Shown here one piece after another: positions 7,204 to 15,160 of a DNA stretch of 64,000 nt (position 1 is the first letter of the stretch; each line of letters opens with the position of its first letter). The stretch lies in NCBI GenBank assembly GCA_035647455.1, contig DASRNI010000028.1, positions 186,001-250,000 of the forward strand, written 5' to 3'. Origin of the DNA: UBA1361 sp035647455 (GTDB taxonomy: Bacteria; Bacillota_I; Bacilli_A; RFN20; CAG-826). The notes under the pieces were generated by a model that saw nothing but the letters and a program-made list of their open reading frames with translations, was not told the DNA's origin and made no database searches. A program made the position numbers and the translations under genes.

Positions 7204-8064
7204 ATGTATAAAATCGGTTATATTTTTGACTCTACGGCAATTATTCAAAATGAATTAATTAAGAAATACGATATTTCTTTCGTTTCACTAAACATTAGTG
7301 CTGACGAAAAAGAGTTCAAAGCACTCGAAATTGACGAAGAACAATTCAAAAAAGATTTTGATAGTTATAGCAACATTAAAAGTGCCTCCCCAAACCCATA
7401 CGACTTTGAAGTCGCAATTATGGAAAAGTTTAAGAAAGGTTATGAGCAAGTTGTCATCGTTACGCTTTCAAGTAAGATTAGCACAACGTACGATGTTGCC
7501 CTTTTAGCGATTAACGACATTCCAAGTGAATATCGTGACAAAGTTTTTGTCCACGATTCGCTTTTAGGGAGTGTAGGTATGGATCCACTTGTTGCTTCAA
7601 TGGACGCAGTTATGGCCGAAGACCCTGATGCAACAGTTATTATTGAAGAATTCGAAAAAAGACGTCCGAACAGTTCCGTCCTTTTTGAAATTAATGATCT
7701 TAAACACCTTTTTAAAGGTGGTCGACTTAGTATCTTAAAGTATTTTATTAGTGTCGCACTTAAAATCAAACCACTCGTCGCTTTCCGTGGTGGCAAGTTA
7801 AGTGTGATTGGTAAAAATCGCAATCGTAACAAAACACTCGATATTCTTTTTGAACAAATAGAAGAATTGAAAACAAAATTCAAAAATGTTTTTGTCGGCC
7901 TGTTTTCTTATGATCCGGAAGATAGTGCTTATAATAAACTTTACAAAACAATTACAGAACGCTGGCCCGCAATTAAAATTGTTATTACAACAAGAATTTG
8001 TCCTGTTTACATGACACACGTTGGAATTGAAGGCTATGCTTTAAGTATTGTTGCATTTGATTAG
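7204..8064 (+). CDS. DegV/FakB-family fatty-acid-binding protein
   Basis: 286 residues. DegV proteins bind one fatty acid; FakB members present it to the kinase FakA for acyl-phosphate formation. Family features are the N-terminal YIFDSTA (normally TDS-S/T), a glycine-poor LSSKISTTYDVA in place of the usual SSGLSGTYQSA, KHLFKGGRLS near 160, and KPLVAF-GGKLSVIGKNR near 190. The TDS-like and SSGLSGT loops are divergent, so ligand choice may differ. Shine-Dalgarno AAGGAAGG is present. No fakA-like DAK-domain gene is in the window. Confidence 0.85.
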   Translation: MYKIGYIFDSTAIIQNELIKKYDISFVSLNISADEKEFKALEIDEEQFKKDFDSYSNIKSASPNPYDFEVAIMEKFKKGYEQVVIVTLSSKISTTYDVALLAINDIPSEYRDKVFVHDSLLGSVGMDPLVASMDAVMAEDPDATVIIEEFEKRRPNSSVLFEINDLKHLFKGGRLSILKYFISVALKIKPLVAFRGGKLSVIGKNRNRNKTLDILFEQIEELKTKFKNVFVGLFSYDPEDSAYNKLYKTITERWPAIKIVITTRICPVYMTHVGIEGYALSIVAFD

Positions 8065-8074
8065 GAGGGAAAAA

Positions 8075-8419
8075 ATGAAAAAACGTAAAATTAACACAAC
8101 TGAATTAGTACTCTACATTATGTTTGGTCTTGTTGCCATTGGCGGTCTTGTTTTAGTGACGCTAGGAATGATTGGTGAATATATTAATGTTCATCATAAT
8201 GTCTTACGCGATGCTGACATTAAATTTGCCGAAGCAATGAAAATGTCCTTTGTTGTCTTTGGTTCATTATTAGTGTTTGTCGGTGCAGTAGCAGCCTCAA
8301 TTACATTAGCAACATTTGGTCACCGTGCCGAACTTGAAAGCGACCGTAGAGCCCGTCGTTTACAACGTCTTGCGCTTGAAGATGTGCAAGAATCAGTTGA
8401 AGAATCTAAGATAGACTAA
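8075..8419 (+). CDS. Small two-helix membrane protein
   Basis: 114 residues with two hydrophobic helices (about 10-33 and 54-77) separated by a short hydrophilic loop, followed by an acidic/basic cytosolic tail rich in Arg then Glu. The ATG at 8075 has the strong Shine-Dalgarno TTAGGAGGGA directly after the DegV stop; an earlier in-frame Met codon at 8048 lies inside degV. Last gene of the HAD-unknown-DegV operon. It overlaps the convergent kinase gene by 14 nt at the 3' end. No family recognised. Confidence 0.75.
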   Translation: MKKRKINTTELVLYIMFGLVAIGGLVLVTLGMIGEYINVHHNVLRDADIKFAEAMKMSFVVFGSLLVFVGAVAASITLATFGHRAELESDRRARRLQRLALEDVQESVEESKID

Positions 8420-9272
8420 TTATTTTTTCGCGATATTCATGGGCGAAGTTTAAATAATTGTTTGCATATTTTTCAAAATCAATTTGTAATGCAGTGCTTT
8501 GTCCAATATTATGTTTGTATAAGGCGACAAGGTGCCATTGTAATACTTGAAACATCCGATAAAAATAAAGCCGGCGATAATCTTGATCAGTTGCCGGTTT
8601 TTTTAAATAATACGGCAGTAAATTTAAAGCATCGTTAAAATCAATATTGCCAAAGCCAGCAATATCGATAAAAGGATCATTCATTCCAGCAAACTCAAAG
8701 TCGACTAAAAAGTAGCCACGTGGTCCGCGGATGATGTTCGTCCGTTGGACATCGCCATGGGTAAATATTTTTGCGATTTTTGCGTAAGTTGCTTTGTACT
8801 CATTTAACCAAAACGCTTTTAATTCGTAATATAACGGTGAAAGGCTGTCAACAAGTTTTTCATAACGCGTAAAACGTCCAACTAAATCGTAATCAATTCC
8901 TTCAATTTTCGTTGCATGTAATTCACGGAGTAGTCGGGCAACATTTTCTAAGTCATGGGCATTTAGTGAATTTGCTAAATTTTCGCCCGGGATATATTCG
9001 GCAATTTTATTGCCGCTTTCTAAATTGTAATATAAAGTTTTGCTTGTTAATAAAAACGGTTCCACTAAATGAAGGTGGAGTTTCTCCCCTGGATAAGAGA
9101 CGAATTCACGGCCTGTTTGGTTGGCAATGCGAACAACATAGTCCGTGCCATTCACAATTACATGGTAAGTAAAGTTACTCATTCCGCCGAGAAATCGCTC
9201 TTTAATTTCGAGTGTATAATCTTCCGTTTGTAAGTAATCGATAAAAACTTCTTTAATTTGTTTTGTATGCAT
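8406..9272 (-). CDS. Choline/ethanolamine kinase-family phosphotransferase (LicA-like)
   Basis: 288-residue protein-kinase-like phosphotransferase. The Brenner-type catalytic loop HGDVQRTNI is near residue 170, followed by the metal-binding DFE in FLVDFEFAGMNDPFIDIAGFG, which resembles choline and ethanolamine kinases (DFEYAG..NPRFDIAN). The N-lobe has a glycine-containing loop GGMSNFTYHV and the Lys/Arg-bearing YVVRIA strand. Substrate choline, ethanolamine or an aminoglycoside-like molecule cannot be separated by eye. No Shine-Dalgarno: a TAAAAT -10 lies 6 nt before the ATG, suggesting a leaderless mRNA. Confidence 0.8.
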   Translation of the reverse strand: MHTKQIKEVFIDYLQTEDYTLEIKERFLGGMSNFTYHVIVNGTDYVVRIANQTGREFVSYPGEKLHLHLVEPFLLTSKTLYYNLESGNKIAEYIPGENLANSLNAHDLENVARLLRELHATKIEGIDYDLVGRFTRYEKLVDSLSPLYYELKAFWLNEYKATYAKIAKIFTHGDVQRTNIIRGPRGYFLVDFEFAGMNDPFIDIAGFGNIDFNDALNLLPYYLKKPATDQDYRRLYFYRMFQVLQWHLVALYKHNIGQSTALQIDFEKYANNYLNFAHEYREKIISLS

Positions 9273-9278
9273 AGTTAC

Positions 9279-9284
9279 ATTTTA
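9279..9284 (-). promoter_or_regulatory. -10 of a probable leaderless mRNA (kinase gene)
   Basis: TAAAAT on the minus strand (9284-9279) lies 6 nt upstream of the ATG at 9272. A start site 6-8 nt downstream of a -10 would fall on the ATG itself. Confidence 0.5.
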
Positions 9285-9302
9285 GTATATTATATTATTT
9301 TT

Positions 9303-9311
9303 TGTTAAAAT
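9303..9311 (+). promoter_or_regulatory. Extended -10 promoter of tRNA-Arg
   Basis: TG-T-TAAAAT (9303-9311) lies 9 nt before the tRNA 5' end. It has the same form as the other extended -10 elements of the window. Confidence 0.55.
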
Positions 9312-9320
9312 AAGGCATAT

Positions 9321-9396
9321 GCGCTGGTAGCTCAGTGGATAGAGCAATCGCCTCCTAAGCGATAGGTCGGAGGTTTGAATCCTCTCTAGCGCGCCA
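9321..9396 (+). tRNA. tRNA-Arg (anticodon CCT)
   Basis: 76 nt, acceptor GCGCTGG/CTAGCGC with one G-U pair, discriminator G and encoded CCA. The anticodon loop CTCCTAA gives CCT, reading AGG. D and T arms are intact. The ASCH gene starts 5 nt after the CCA end. Confidence 0.95.
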
Positions 9397-9401
9397 AAAT
9401 T

Positions 9402-9755
9402 ATGCGACAAAAAAGACATTACTTAAATTTAAATTCTCGGCCTTTTTCTTTAATTGCAAACGGCGAAAAGAGCGTAGAAATGCGACTTTTTGATGAGAAA
9501 CGACAAAAGATTGCCGTTGGTGATGAACTTGTTTTTAAAAATATAGTGACAAAAGAAACATTAAACGTGGTAGTTGAAAAACTTGAACGATACCATTCTT
9601 TTCAAGCACTTTACGCGCAAATTCCGCAAACTTTGCTTGGTTATAAAAATGGCGAAGCAGCGGATTATCGTGATATGTATACGTATTACACACGTGAAGC
9701 AGAAAAAAATTATGGCGTTCTCGCGATTTATATAAGGAAAACGTTTGACAAATAA
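9402..9755 (+). CDS. ASCH-domain protein
   Basis: 117 residues forming a single ASCH (PUA-like) domain: YLNLNSRPFSLIANGEKSVEMRLFDEKRQKIAVGDELVFKN follows the family pattern of G-K/E-S-E-R and GD. ASCH proteins are RNA- or nucleoside-binding; some (YqfB) deacylate N4-acetylcytidine and others are nucleases. The ATG lies 5 nt after the 3' CCA of tRNA-Arg with no Shine-Dalgarno and no separate promoter, so it seems cotranscribed with the tRNA and would become almost leaderless after tRNA processing. Function unknown; RNA modification or cofactor handling is plausible. Confidence 0.85.
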   Translation: MRQKRHYLNLNSRPFSLIANGEKSVEMRLFDEKRQKIAVGDELVFKNIVTKETLNVVVEKLERYHSFQALYAQIPQTLLGYKNGEAADYRDMYTYYTREAEKNYGVLAIYIRKTFDK

Positions 9756-9774
9756 CAACGTTATCAACTATTAT
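9745..9774 (+). promoter_or_regulatory. tRNA-Ala promoter
   Basis: Consensus -35 TTGACA (9745-9750), an 18-nt spacer, -10 TATTAT (9769-9774; TATAAT also overlaps at 9772-9777). It overlaps the end of the ASCH gene. Confidence 0.75.
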
Positions 9775-9787
9775 AATAAGGCGATGT

Positions 9788-9863
9788 GGGGCTGTAGCTC
9801 ACTTGGGAGAGCGCTTCCATGGCATGGAAGAGGTAACGAGTTCGATCCTCGTCAGCTCCACCA
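9788..9863 (+). tRNA. tRNA-Ala (anticodon GGC)
   Basis: 76 nt, acceptor GGGGCTG/CAGCTCC, discriminator A, encoded CCA. The anticodon loop ATGGCAT gives GGC (codons GCC/GCU). All arms pair. Confidence 0.95.
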
Positions 9864-9877
9864 CAAAACAAAAACTT

Positions 9878-9909
9878 CCTTCATAACTTAGACTTATGAG
9901 GGATTTTTT
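9878..9909 (+). terminator. Terminator after tRNA-Ala
   Basis: 9-bp stem CCTTCATAA/TTATGAGGG (9878-9886 with 9894-9902, one G-U pair), 7-nt loop, then six T. Confidence 0.88.
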
Positions 9910-9922
9910 ATAACGGTAATAA

Positions 9923-9931
9923 TGTTAAAAT
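9923..9931 (+). promoter_or_regulatory. Extended -10 of a probable leaderless mRNA
   Basis: TG-T-TAAAAT (9923-9931) ends 5 nt before the ATG at 9937, so transcription should begin at or next to the start codon. No Shine-Dalgarno is possible. Confidence 0.6.
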
Positions 9932-9936
9932 AAAGT

Positions 9937-10419
9937 ATGCAAATTTTATTAGCGTTAATGCTTACACTTTTTATTGAAACAATTATTTATTTTTTCTATA
10001 AGCCATTTAATGTTCGCGCGGTCGTTATTGTTGTGATTATGAATATTATTTTGAATTTAACAATGAATTTATTACTCCGCTTTAATCCGTTTATTGCTTC
10101 GACGTATACACGGTGGGTTATTGCGCTTGTTATTGCAGAAATTCTGATTGTGATTATCGAAGCATTTATACTTTATTTCCTAATTGATAAAAAAAAGTGG
10201 CGCAGCATCATCTTTTCTGTGAGCGCTAATGGTGCTTCGCTTGCACTAGGAACAGTATTAATTACACTTGATATTATAAATACCCAAGGGGCAGCGTTAA
10301 TCGTGACGGTTATTTTCGCTTTCTTGCTCGGTCTCTTTTTTGCGGGCACGATTCTTTTTAACGAGATATATCGTAAGAACAGCTATGCCAATCGGCACAC
10401 CAATAACGAAAACAACTAA
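9937..10419 (+). CDS. Polytopic membrane protein of unknown function
   Basis: 160 residues with about five hydrophobic helices (roughly 2-20, 26-48, 62-85, 92-110, 116-141) and a polar Asn-rich C-terminal tail. No family recognised. There is no Shine-Dalgarno, and an extended -10 ends 5 nt before the ATG, so the mRNA is probably leaderless. The last 123 nt, encoding the final helix and tail, overlap the 3' end of the convergent gene at 10297-11121, which also encodes a membrane helix there. Both frames have intact signals and are kept as genes. Confidence 0.7.
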   Translation: MQILLALMLTLFIETIIYFFYKPFNVRAVVIVVIMNIILNLTMNLLLRFNPFIASTYTRWVIALVIAEILIVIIEAFILYFLIDKKKWRSIIFSVSANGASLALGTVLITLDIINTQGAALIVTVIFAFLLGLFFAGTILFNEIYRKNSYANRHTNNENN

Positions 10420-11121
10420 TGTGGAGAAAAGAAGCGCGACAAATAAAAACATGCCCCAATTAAGACCGCCACTACGTTTACGTCCAAGTACATTATAAAA
10501 ATCTAAAAATTCAATATCATCGGCATCGACTTTTTCAGTTGCTTTAAAATATACTTTTTTCATACTGCTTGGTTGCATGTACTGTGTATAGATTTCGTCA
10601 TTATATTTATACGTAACAATTAATTCAGAAGTATAATCTTCGTCACGTTCATAATCAACACTAAAGGAATATTCGTAATATACACCCCAATAGTTACGAT
10701 TGAAGGAGTCTTCTTCGTATCGCGTAAAATCGGTGATATTCGAAAAAGTTGTTTTATGAACATTATTTACATAAGCGTAAATACCGAGTTCATAATCAGT
10801 CAGTGGAAATTCAGTTGAAGCAACGAATATTAACTCTTTTGTTCCGCTAGGCAAAACGACGTCTCTTTGTGGATGTGAATTATGGAGATAAATATTATTA
10901 ACTGTAAACTTTAAATGCGCATTATAGAGATCAATATAACCTTCGCCCGTATTTGTGATTTCGGTTTTATATAAATAATATTCATTATCTTGCTCAACTG
11001 TCAGCGGTGTTGCAGTGTAATCTTCGTAATAATCAGGATAAGGATAAGGTGACGGAGCATTGCTCATTAAAAAAGGAGCAAGGAAGACAAATAAAAGCAA
11101 TAATGTCCATGATTTTTTCAT
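10297..11121 (-). CDS. Secreted/anchored surface protein of unknown function
   Basis: 274 residues: cleavable-type signal peptide (MKKSWTLLLLFVFLAPFLMSNA), an extracytoplasmic domain of about 200 residues very rich in Tyr, Asp and Thr with a beta-strand look, then one membrane helix (about 219-250) and a short positively then negatively charged cytosolic tail. This is a type I membrane topology. No Cys lipobox. The -10 TATAAT lies 6 nt before the ATG with no Shine-Dalgarno, so it is probably leaderless. It overlaps the convergent gene by 123 nt. Not recognised; a surface sensor or adhesin is possible. Confidence 0.72.
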   Translation of the reverse strand: MKKSWTLLLLFVFLAPFLMSNAPSPYPYPDYYEDYTATPLTVEQDNEYYLYKTEITNTGEGYIDLYNAHLKFTVNNIYLHNSHPQRDVVLPSGTKELIFVASTEFPLTDYELGIYAYVNNVHKTTFSNITDFTRYEEDSFNRNYWGVYYEYSFSVDYERDEDYTSELIVTYKYNDEIYTQYMQPSSMKKVYFKATEKVDADDIEFLDFYNVLGRKRSGGLNWGMFLFVALLFSTLVVFVIGVPIGIAVLTIYLVKKNRARKKETEQESENNRHD

Positions 11122-11127
11122 ATTAAC

Positions 11128-11136
11128 ATTATAACA
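11128..11136 (-). promoter_or_regulatory. Extended -10 of a probable leaderless mRNA
   Basis: Minus-strand TG-T-TATAAT (11136-11128) ends 6 nt before the ATG at 11121. A -35-like TTACCA lies 17 nt further upstream. Confidence 0.6.
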
Positions 11137-11232
11137 AAGTTAATCAAGGGTGGTAAAATGAAATAGTGAAAGCTAATACAATATCAATAATGATAAAAAT
11201 GATATAATTAACTTTAAATGTGAGGTGAATTT

Positions 11233-12054
11233 GTGTTTTTAATTGATCAACTTAGTAAAAATGATATTTGGATTATCGTAATTGGAATGGCATTACCATT
11301 TTTAGCAACAGTGCTTGGTGCAGCCGTCGTCTTTTTTATCCGTGGTGAAATTGATCGAAAAACGAACTCAGTTTTACTCGGTTTTGCTGCGGGAATTATG
11401 GTGGCGGCGTCAATTTGGTCACTCATTATGCCAAGTTACGAAATGGCGGGAGAAAACTGGGGCGAGAACTTCGCTCTTGTTCCGGTTACTATTGGTTTTA
11501 TCCTTGGTGCGCTGTTAATGTATGGTACAGATAAACTTGTTCCGCATATTCATAAAACTTCAAATATTGAAGAAGGGATTAAAACGAAGAAGTTAAGTCG
11601 CGAAGCAAAACTTTTCTTTGCGATGACTATTCACAATATTCCTGAAGGATTAGCCGTTGGATTCGCTTTTGCTGTTGCTGCTAAAGGTGGCGGCGGACTT
11701 ACGATTTTAGGCGCGCTTGCTTTAGCAATAGGAATTTCACTCCAAGACATCCCCGAAGGCGCGGCTGTTTCGTTGCCAATGGCGCAAAGTGCGGGGACGA
11801 AAAAGAAAGCTTTTCTTTACGGTGTTTTAAGCGCTGTTGTTGAACCAATTGGAGCAATTGCTGCTTTCTTCTTTGCAACATTTTTTGCCGATTTATTACC
11901 GTGGTTCTTAAGTTTTGCCGCCGGGGCAATGATGTACGTTGTAATTGAAGAACTTATTCCAGAAGCAAAACTTAGTGAAGATAATCATCTTGGCACATTT
12001 GCCGTTCTTGGCGGATTTGTTTTAATGATGGTTTTAGATTTATTACTTGGTTAG
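11233..12054 (+). CDS. ZIP-family metal transporter (GufA/ZupT type)
   Basis: Imports Zn2+ or other divalent metals into the cytosol. 273 residues, about eight helices. The metal-site signatures of helices IV and V are intact: HNIPEGLAVG near 139 and QDIPEGAAVS near 173, where the first His of the second motif is Gln as in GufA-type members. EELIPEA near the end is also typical. The GTG start at 11233 is preceded by the Shine-Dalgarno GAGGTGA. The cytosolic loop between helices III and IV is short with few His. Its stop codon directly abuts the stop of the convergent GNAT gene. Confidence 0.92.
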   Translation: MFLIDQLSKNDIWIIVIGMALPFLATVLGAAVVFFIRGEIDRKTNSVLLGFAAGIMVAASIWSLIMPSYEMAGENWGENFALVPVTIGFILGALLMYGTDKLVPHIHKTSNIEEGIKTKKLSREAKLFFAMTIHNIPEGLAVGFAFAVAAKGGGGLTILGALALAIGISLQDIPEGAAVSLPMAQSAGTKKKAFLYGVLSAVVEPIGAIAAFFFATFFADLLPWFLSFAAGAMMYVVIEELIPEAKLSEDNHLGTFAVLGGFVLMMVLDLLLG

Positions 12055-12573
12055 TTAGTTTAATTTTAAATATTGCAGGCGAATTGTATCACTAATCTTT
12101 TTGCTTGTTTTGAAACTAAATTTCTTAAATAGTTTATCACTCTCGTGATTTATCGTGTAGGCATAAATTGTTAGCGGACGTGCCTTGGTTTGAAGTTTCG
12201 AAATCACTACTTGCATCAAATTAGTGGCAACTTTTTTTCTTTGATATTTCTTGTTTACGGCGATTGAGATAACTAAATACGGGTTATTTGGCCTATTTAC
12301 AATATCCTTACCTGTTATATTATCGTCATAAAGCAGCGGACTATTTTTAATTTTTTCTTCAAGCTCGTGCGAAACTGGAAAGAAACAGATGTAACCAATT
12401 AAATTATTTTCCGATTCATAACGATAAATAAACATTTCCGGATATGCTTCAAAACGTGGTTTAACAGTTAGGGTTGTACCTTGAAAACTTCGGGGATAAA
12501 GTGCGGCATCTAACGCCAAAACATCGCGGAGTAATTCTTCGTCATATTTTATTGATTGTAAATATATGCCCAT
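12055..12573 (-). CDS. GNAT-family N-acetyltransferase
   Basis: 172 residues. The acetyl-CoA-binding motif A is recognisable in LVISIAVNKKYQRKKVATNLMQVVI (the pyrophosphate loop Q-R-K-K-V-A replaces the usual Q/R-x-x-G-x-G/A), followed by a strand-helix ending YAYTINHESDKLFKKFSFK typical of motif B. The acceptor is unknown. There is no Shine-Dalgarno: an extended -10 ends 6 nt before the ATG, so the transcript is probably leaderless. Convergent with the ZIP gene and separated by no bases. Confidence 0.82.
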   Translation of the reverse strand: MGIYLQSIKYDEELLRDVLALDAALYPRSFQGTTLTVKPRFEAYPEMFIYRYESENNLIGYICFFPVSHELEEKIKNSPLLYDDNITGKDIVNRPNNPYLVISIAVNKKYQRKKVATNLMQVVISKLQTKARPLTIYAYTINHESDKLFKKFSFKTSKKISDTIRLQYLKLN

Positions 12574-12579
12574 TATTTT

Positions 12580-12588
12580 ATTTTACCA
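12580..12588 (-). promoter_or_regulatory. Extended -10 of a probable leaderless mRNA (GNAT)
   Basis: Minus-strand TG-G-TAAAAT (12588-12580) ends 6 nt before the ATG at 12573. Confidence 0.58.
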
Positions 12589-12627
12589 TCGGCAAGATTA
12601 TAATCTTATTAATGTCATAAGTGTAAT

Positions 12628-12654
12628 AAAAAAAGCTCTTATGGTTTAAGAGCT
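12628..12654 (-). terminator. Terminator of the isochorismatase-family gene
   Basis: Minus-strand 8-bp stem AGCTCTTA/TAAGAGCT (12654-12647 with 12641-12634), a 5-nt loop, then seven T. Confidence 0.88.
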
Positions 12655-12676
12655 AATTAGTTTTTAAAGTTACTAA

Positions 12677-13201
12677 TTAAATAACTGTAACTTGGAGTCC
12701 TTCAAGGACATTAAGTGTTTCGCGGTGTAATTTTTTGTCGTAACTATTAACGCCGCTTTTATAAACTTTAATTAACGCTTCTGGTAATGCGGTTTTTGCA
12801 AGAACAGCTTGGCTAACAATACAAATATTTGTTACTAAACCAACAAGAACAATTTCACTATAATTTTCTTTACTAATATCATTAGCAAATTCAAGTGAAC
12901 CAAAAGCAATCTTTTCGTAAACTTTTTTAGCATCTTTTACGTATTCTGCAGGTTTGCCGTGGACATCATGTCCCGGTGTGCCTTTAATACAATGAATAAT
13001 TGGTAAGTTGCGTCCTTCCTGCGTTTCCAAGTAGTTAGCGAAGTGCGTATCTTTCGTAAAAACGATGTCGTCTCCATTTGCCGTAAACTCTTCTAACAAT
13101 TTAACGATCGTTGCTTCAACGTCTTTTGCATCGCTAAAACCAAGAGCACCAGTCACAAAGTCATTTTGATAATCAATGACAACAAGTAATTTCTTATCCA
13201 T
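12677..13201 (-). CDS. Isochorismatase-family cysteine hydrolase (nicotinamidase-like)
   Basis: 174 residues with the cysteine-hydrolase triad: Asp10 in VVIDYQNDF, Lys near 94 in KKVYEKIAFGS, and Cys near 126 in GLVTNICIVSQA (the cis-peptide V-T precedes it). Metal-ligand candidates for a nicotinamidase are Asp and His in FTKDTHFANY. The family includes nicotinamidase PncA, which feeds NAD salvage, and nadK occurs later in the window, but the exact substrate is inferred. A Shine-Dalgarno GAGGAGG lies just inside the 3' flank of tRNA-Ser(CGA), so the gene is probably read from the tRNA promoter. Confidence 0.85.
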   Translation of the reverse strand: MDKKLLVVIDYQNDFVTGALGFSDAKDVEATIVKLLEEFTANGDDIVFTKDTHFANYLETQEGRNLPIIHCIKGTPGHDVHGKPAEYVKDAKKVYEKIAFGSLEFANDISKENYSEIVLVGLVTNICIVSQAVLAKTALPEALIKVYKSGVNSYDKKLHRETLNVLEGLQVTVI

Positions 13202-13217
13202 ATTTTCCTCCTCATCA

Positions 13218-13308
13218 TGGCGGAGAAAGAGGGATTTGAACCCTCGCGAGGATTGCTCCTCCTATCGGTTTTCGAGACCGACCCCTTCAGCCGCTTGGGT
13301 ATTTCTCC
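13218..13308 (-). tRNA. tRNA-Ser (anticodon CGA)
   Basis: 91-nt type II tRNA with a long variable arm. Acceptor GGAGAAA/TTTCTCC, discriminator G, encoded CCA. The anticodon loop CTCGAAA gives CGA, reading UCG. Confidence 0.95.
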
Positions 13309-13388
13309 GTGCCTTTAATTATAACAAATAAAACAATTAAAATACATTACAGCAATTAATTATAAACGACAAAAAAATCGATATCGTG

Positions 13389-13394
13389 TATAAT
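13389..13394 (+). promoter_or_regulatory. -10 upstream of the GGDEF-EAL-like gene
   Basis: TATAAT (13389-13394) lies 16 nt before the GTG start. The leader would be about 10 nt, and no Shine-Dalgarno fits. Confidence 0.5.
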
Positions 13395-13410
13395 ATACAC
13401 GGTATTTGAT

Positions 13411-15156
13411 GTGGAAACGTTACGAGAAATTTTAAATAGCTACGGTATATATATCGCAATAATAGTGGCGATTGTTATTTTTATCATTGTTTTTACGACA
13501 TTAACAATTAAATCAAACCGACGCTACAATGAACTTGAGAGTGAGACTTACACAAGCATTGCAACACCACGTATTTTCGCGCTGAACCTTAAAGAAAACA
13601 GCGTAATCTTTTTTAATCGCGGTAGTTATAACAAACGTCGTGAAGGAACACTTGATTTATTTTACCAACAATTTTCCGCGCGTGAAGTTAATCGACTCCA
13701 AAAGTGGATTAATGACATTTTAACAACTGACGATTATGAGAACTACTTTACAGTTGATGTTTTTGTAACGAAACTCAAACGCACCTTTAATTCGATTTTA
13801 ATCGTAAAAGGGATCGACTTTACGAAAAAAACGATTCACCTTGAGTCATATTTATTTCATAATATCTTACCGCGGAAACAAGTTAATCCGCGCATTGCAA
13901 AGAAACAAAGAATTGGTGAAGCAAACCAATCACTTTTAGAAAAACTATTTAATAAACATGGCACTAAAGGCTTTGGTTATTTTGGTGCAATCAGTTTAGC
14001 AACGCGTAAATCTAAAAAGGAATACGACTTTAACGTTGAACCACACTTTTTATTTGTGCTAAAAGATATCGCCGCAACGTACAAAACAAAAGTCCGTTTT
14101 GTGAGCCATCATGCAAAAAATCAAGTCGGGATTTATTTTGTTCGTGAAATAAACTCGATGGAAGTTTATAATGTGATGCTCTTAATAAAAAAACAACTGG
14201 AAGCTTTTTTTGAACTTAACGGGGTCAACACTTATTCAGTTGCTTATGCGATTGCTGAAGCAAAAGAATTTAGTGACTTTGCGACGTTCGCACGCACAAC
14301 ATTTGAACTCAGTGATATTGCGCATCGTCGCGTTGAGAAGATGATTGTGTATAATCCGCGTGATAAAGCTCGCGACTTTAATTTAACGTACTTTAGAAAT
14401 GAAATTTTAAAAATAATTAATGACAATAAATTCGGTGTTAATTTTCAACCATTCGTCGACGCACAAACGTCAGAAATATTCGGTTATATTGCGAGTTACA
14501 CAGTAAATCACAACTTATTCAAAACATTTAATGAATTACAAGACTATGCACTTGTTACAAATTTAAATCAAAATCTCTTCCAAAAAACAATTGCAACAAC
14601 GTTGACGGAATTTTATAATATGCGCCGCAACGAGAAACAGCATCTTTTCATCGCGTTTCCGCTTGACGAAGATTTAACCGCACTTAAAACATTTGAAGCT
14701 ATAAGTTACGCACCACAAGTTAAAGTTGTTTTTACAATTGGCGAAGAAGAAGTTGCTAAAATGTACAAAAATAGTGATGAAGAAATCGGCGTTAAGCTTA
14801 AAGCAATCAGTCGCAAGACGCCGCTTGCGTTAATTATTCATGATACGGAGTTAACGCTGCCAAACGAACTTTATGCTCACTTTAAATACTTTATTGTTGA
14901 TCACAAAATATTAAACAAAACGTTTAAGAATGAACGCGAGCGTCTATTCTTACTCGCTTCACTTGGGAAGTTAATGCGTCACAACGTACCAATTATTTTC
15001 CATGAATTAATGAAATGGAGTGAAATAGAATACTATATTCGGGCAGGTGCTGATTATGTTAGCAGCAACGAAATAAGTCGCGCGGATCCTAAACTTTTAA
15101 GTTTAGACAAGCGCAAAGCAATGCGGATTATTAATTTTTCAAAACGGAAAGGATAA
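13411..15156 (+). CDS. Membrane-anchored degenerate GGDEF-EAL protein
   Basis: 581 residues: one N-terminal membrane helix (about 10-30), a region of about 130 residues like an intracellular sensor, a GGDEF-like fold (about 185-325), and an EAL-like domain (about 330-575). The EAL start resembles the family (FGVNFQPFVDAQTSEIFGYIASYTV), but the EAL signature is replaced by YIASY and the later Asp/Glu/Lys metal and catalytic positions are not recognisable. The GGDEF motif is absent too. It is therefore likely catalytically inactive in c-di-GMP turnover and perhaps a receptor or scaffold. GTG start, no Shine-Dalgarno. It ends 4 nt before proS. Confidence 0.72.
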   Translation: METLREILNSYGIYIAIIVAIVIFIIVFTTLTIKSNRRYNELESETYTSIATPRIFALNLKENSVIFFNRGSYNKRREGTLDLFYQQFSAREVNRLQKWINDILTTDDYENYFTVDVFVTKLKRTFNSILIVKGIDFTKKTIHLESYLFHNILPRKQVNPRIAKKQRIGEANQSLLEKLFNKHGTKGFGYFGAISLATRKSKKEYDFNVEPHFLFVLKDIAATYKTKVRFVSHHAKNQVGIYFVREINSMEVYNVMLLIKKQLEAFFELNGVNTYSVAYAIAEAKEFSDFATFARTTFELSDIAHRRVEKMIVYNPRDKARDFNLTYFRNEILKIINDNKFGVNFQPFVDAQTSEIFGYIASYTVNHNLFKTFNELQDYALVTNLNQNLFQKTIATTLTEFYNMRRNEKQHLFIAFPLDEDLTALKTFEAISYAPQVKVVFTIGEEEVAKMYKNSDEEIGVKLKAISRKTPLALIIHDTELTLPNELYAHFKYFIVDHKILNKTFKNERERLFLLASLGKLMRHNVPIIFHELMKWSEIEYYIRAGADYVSSNEISRADPKLLSLDKRKAMRIINFSKRKG

Positions 15157-15160
15157 AGAT

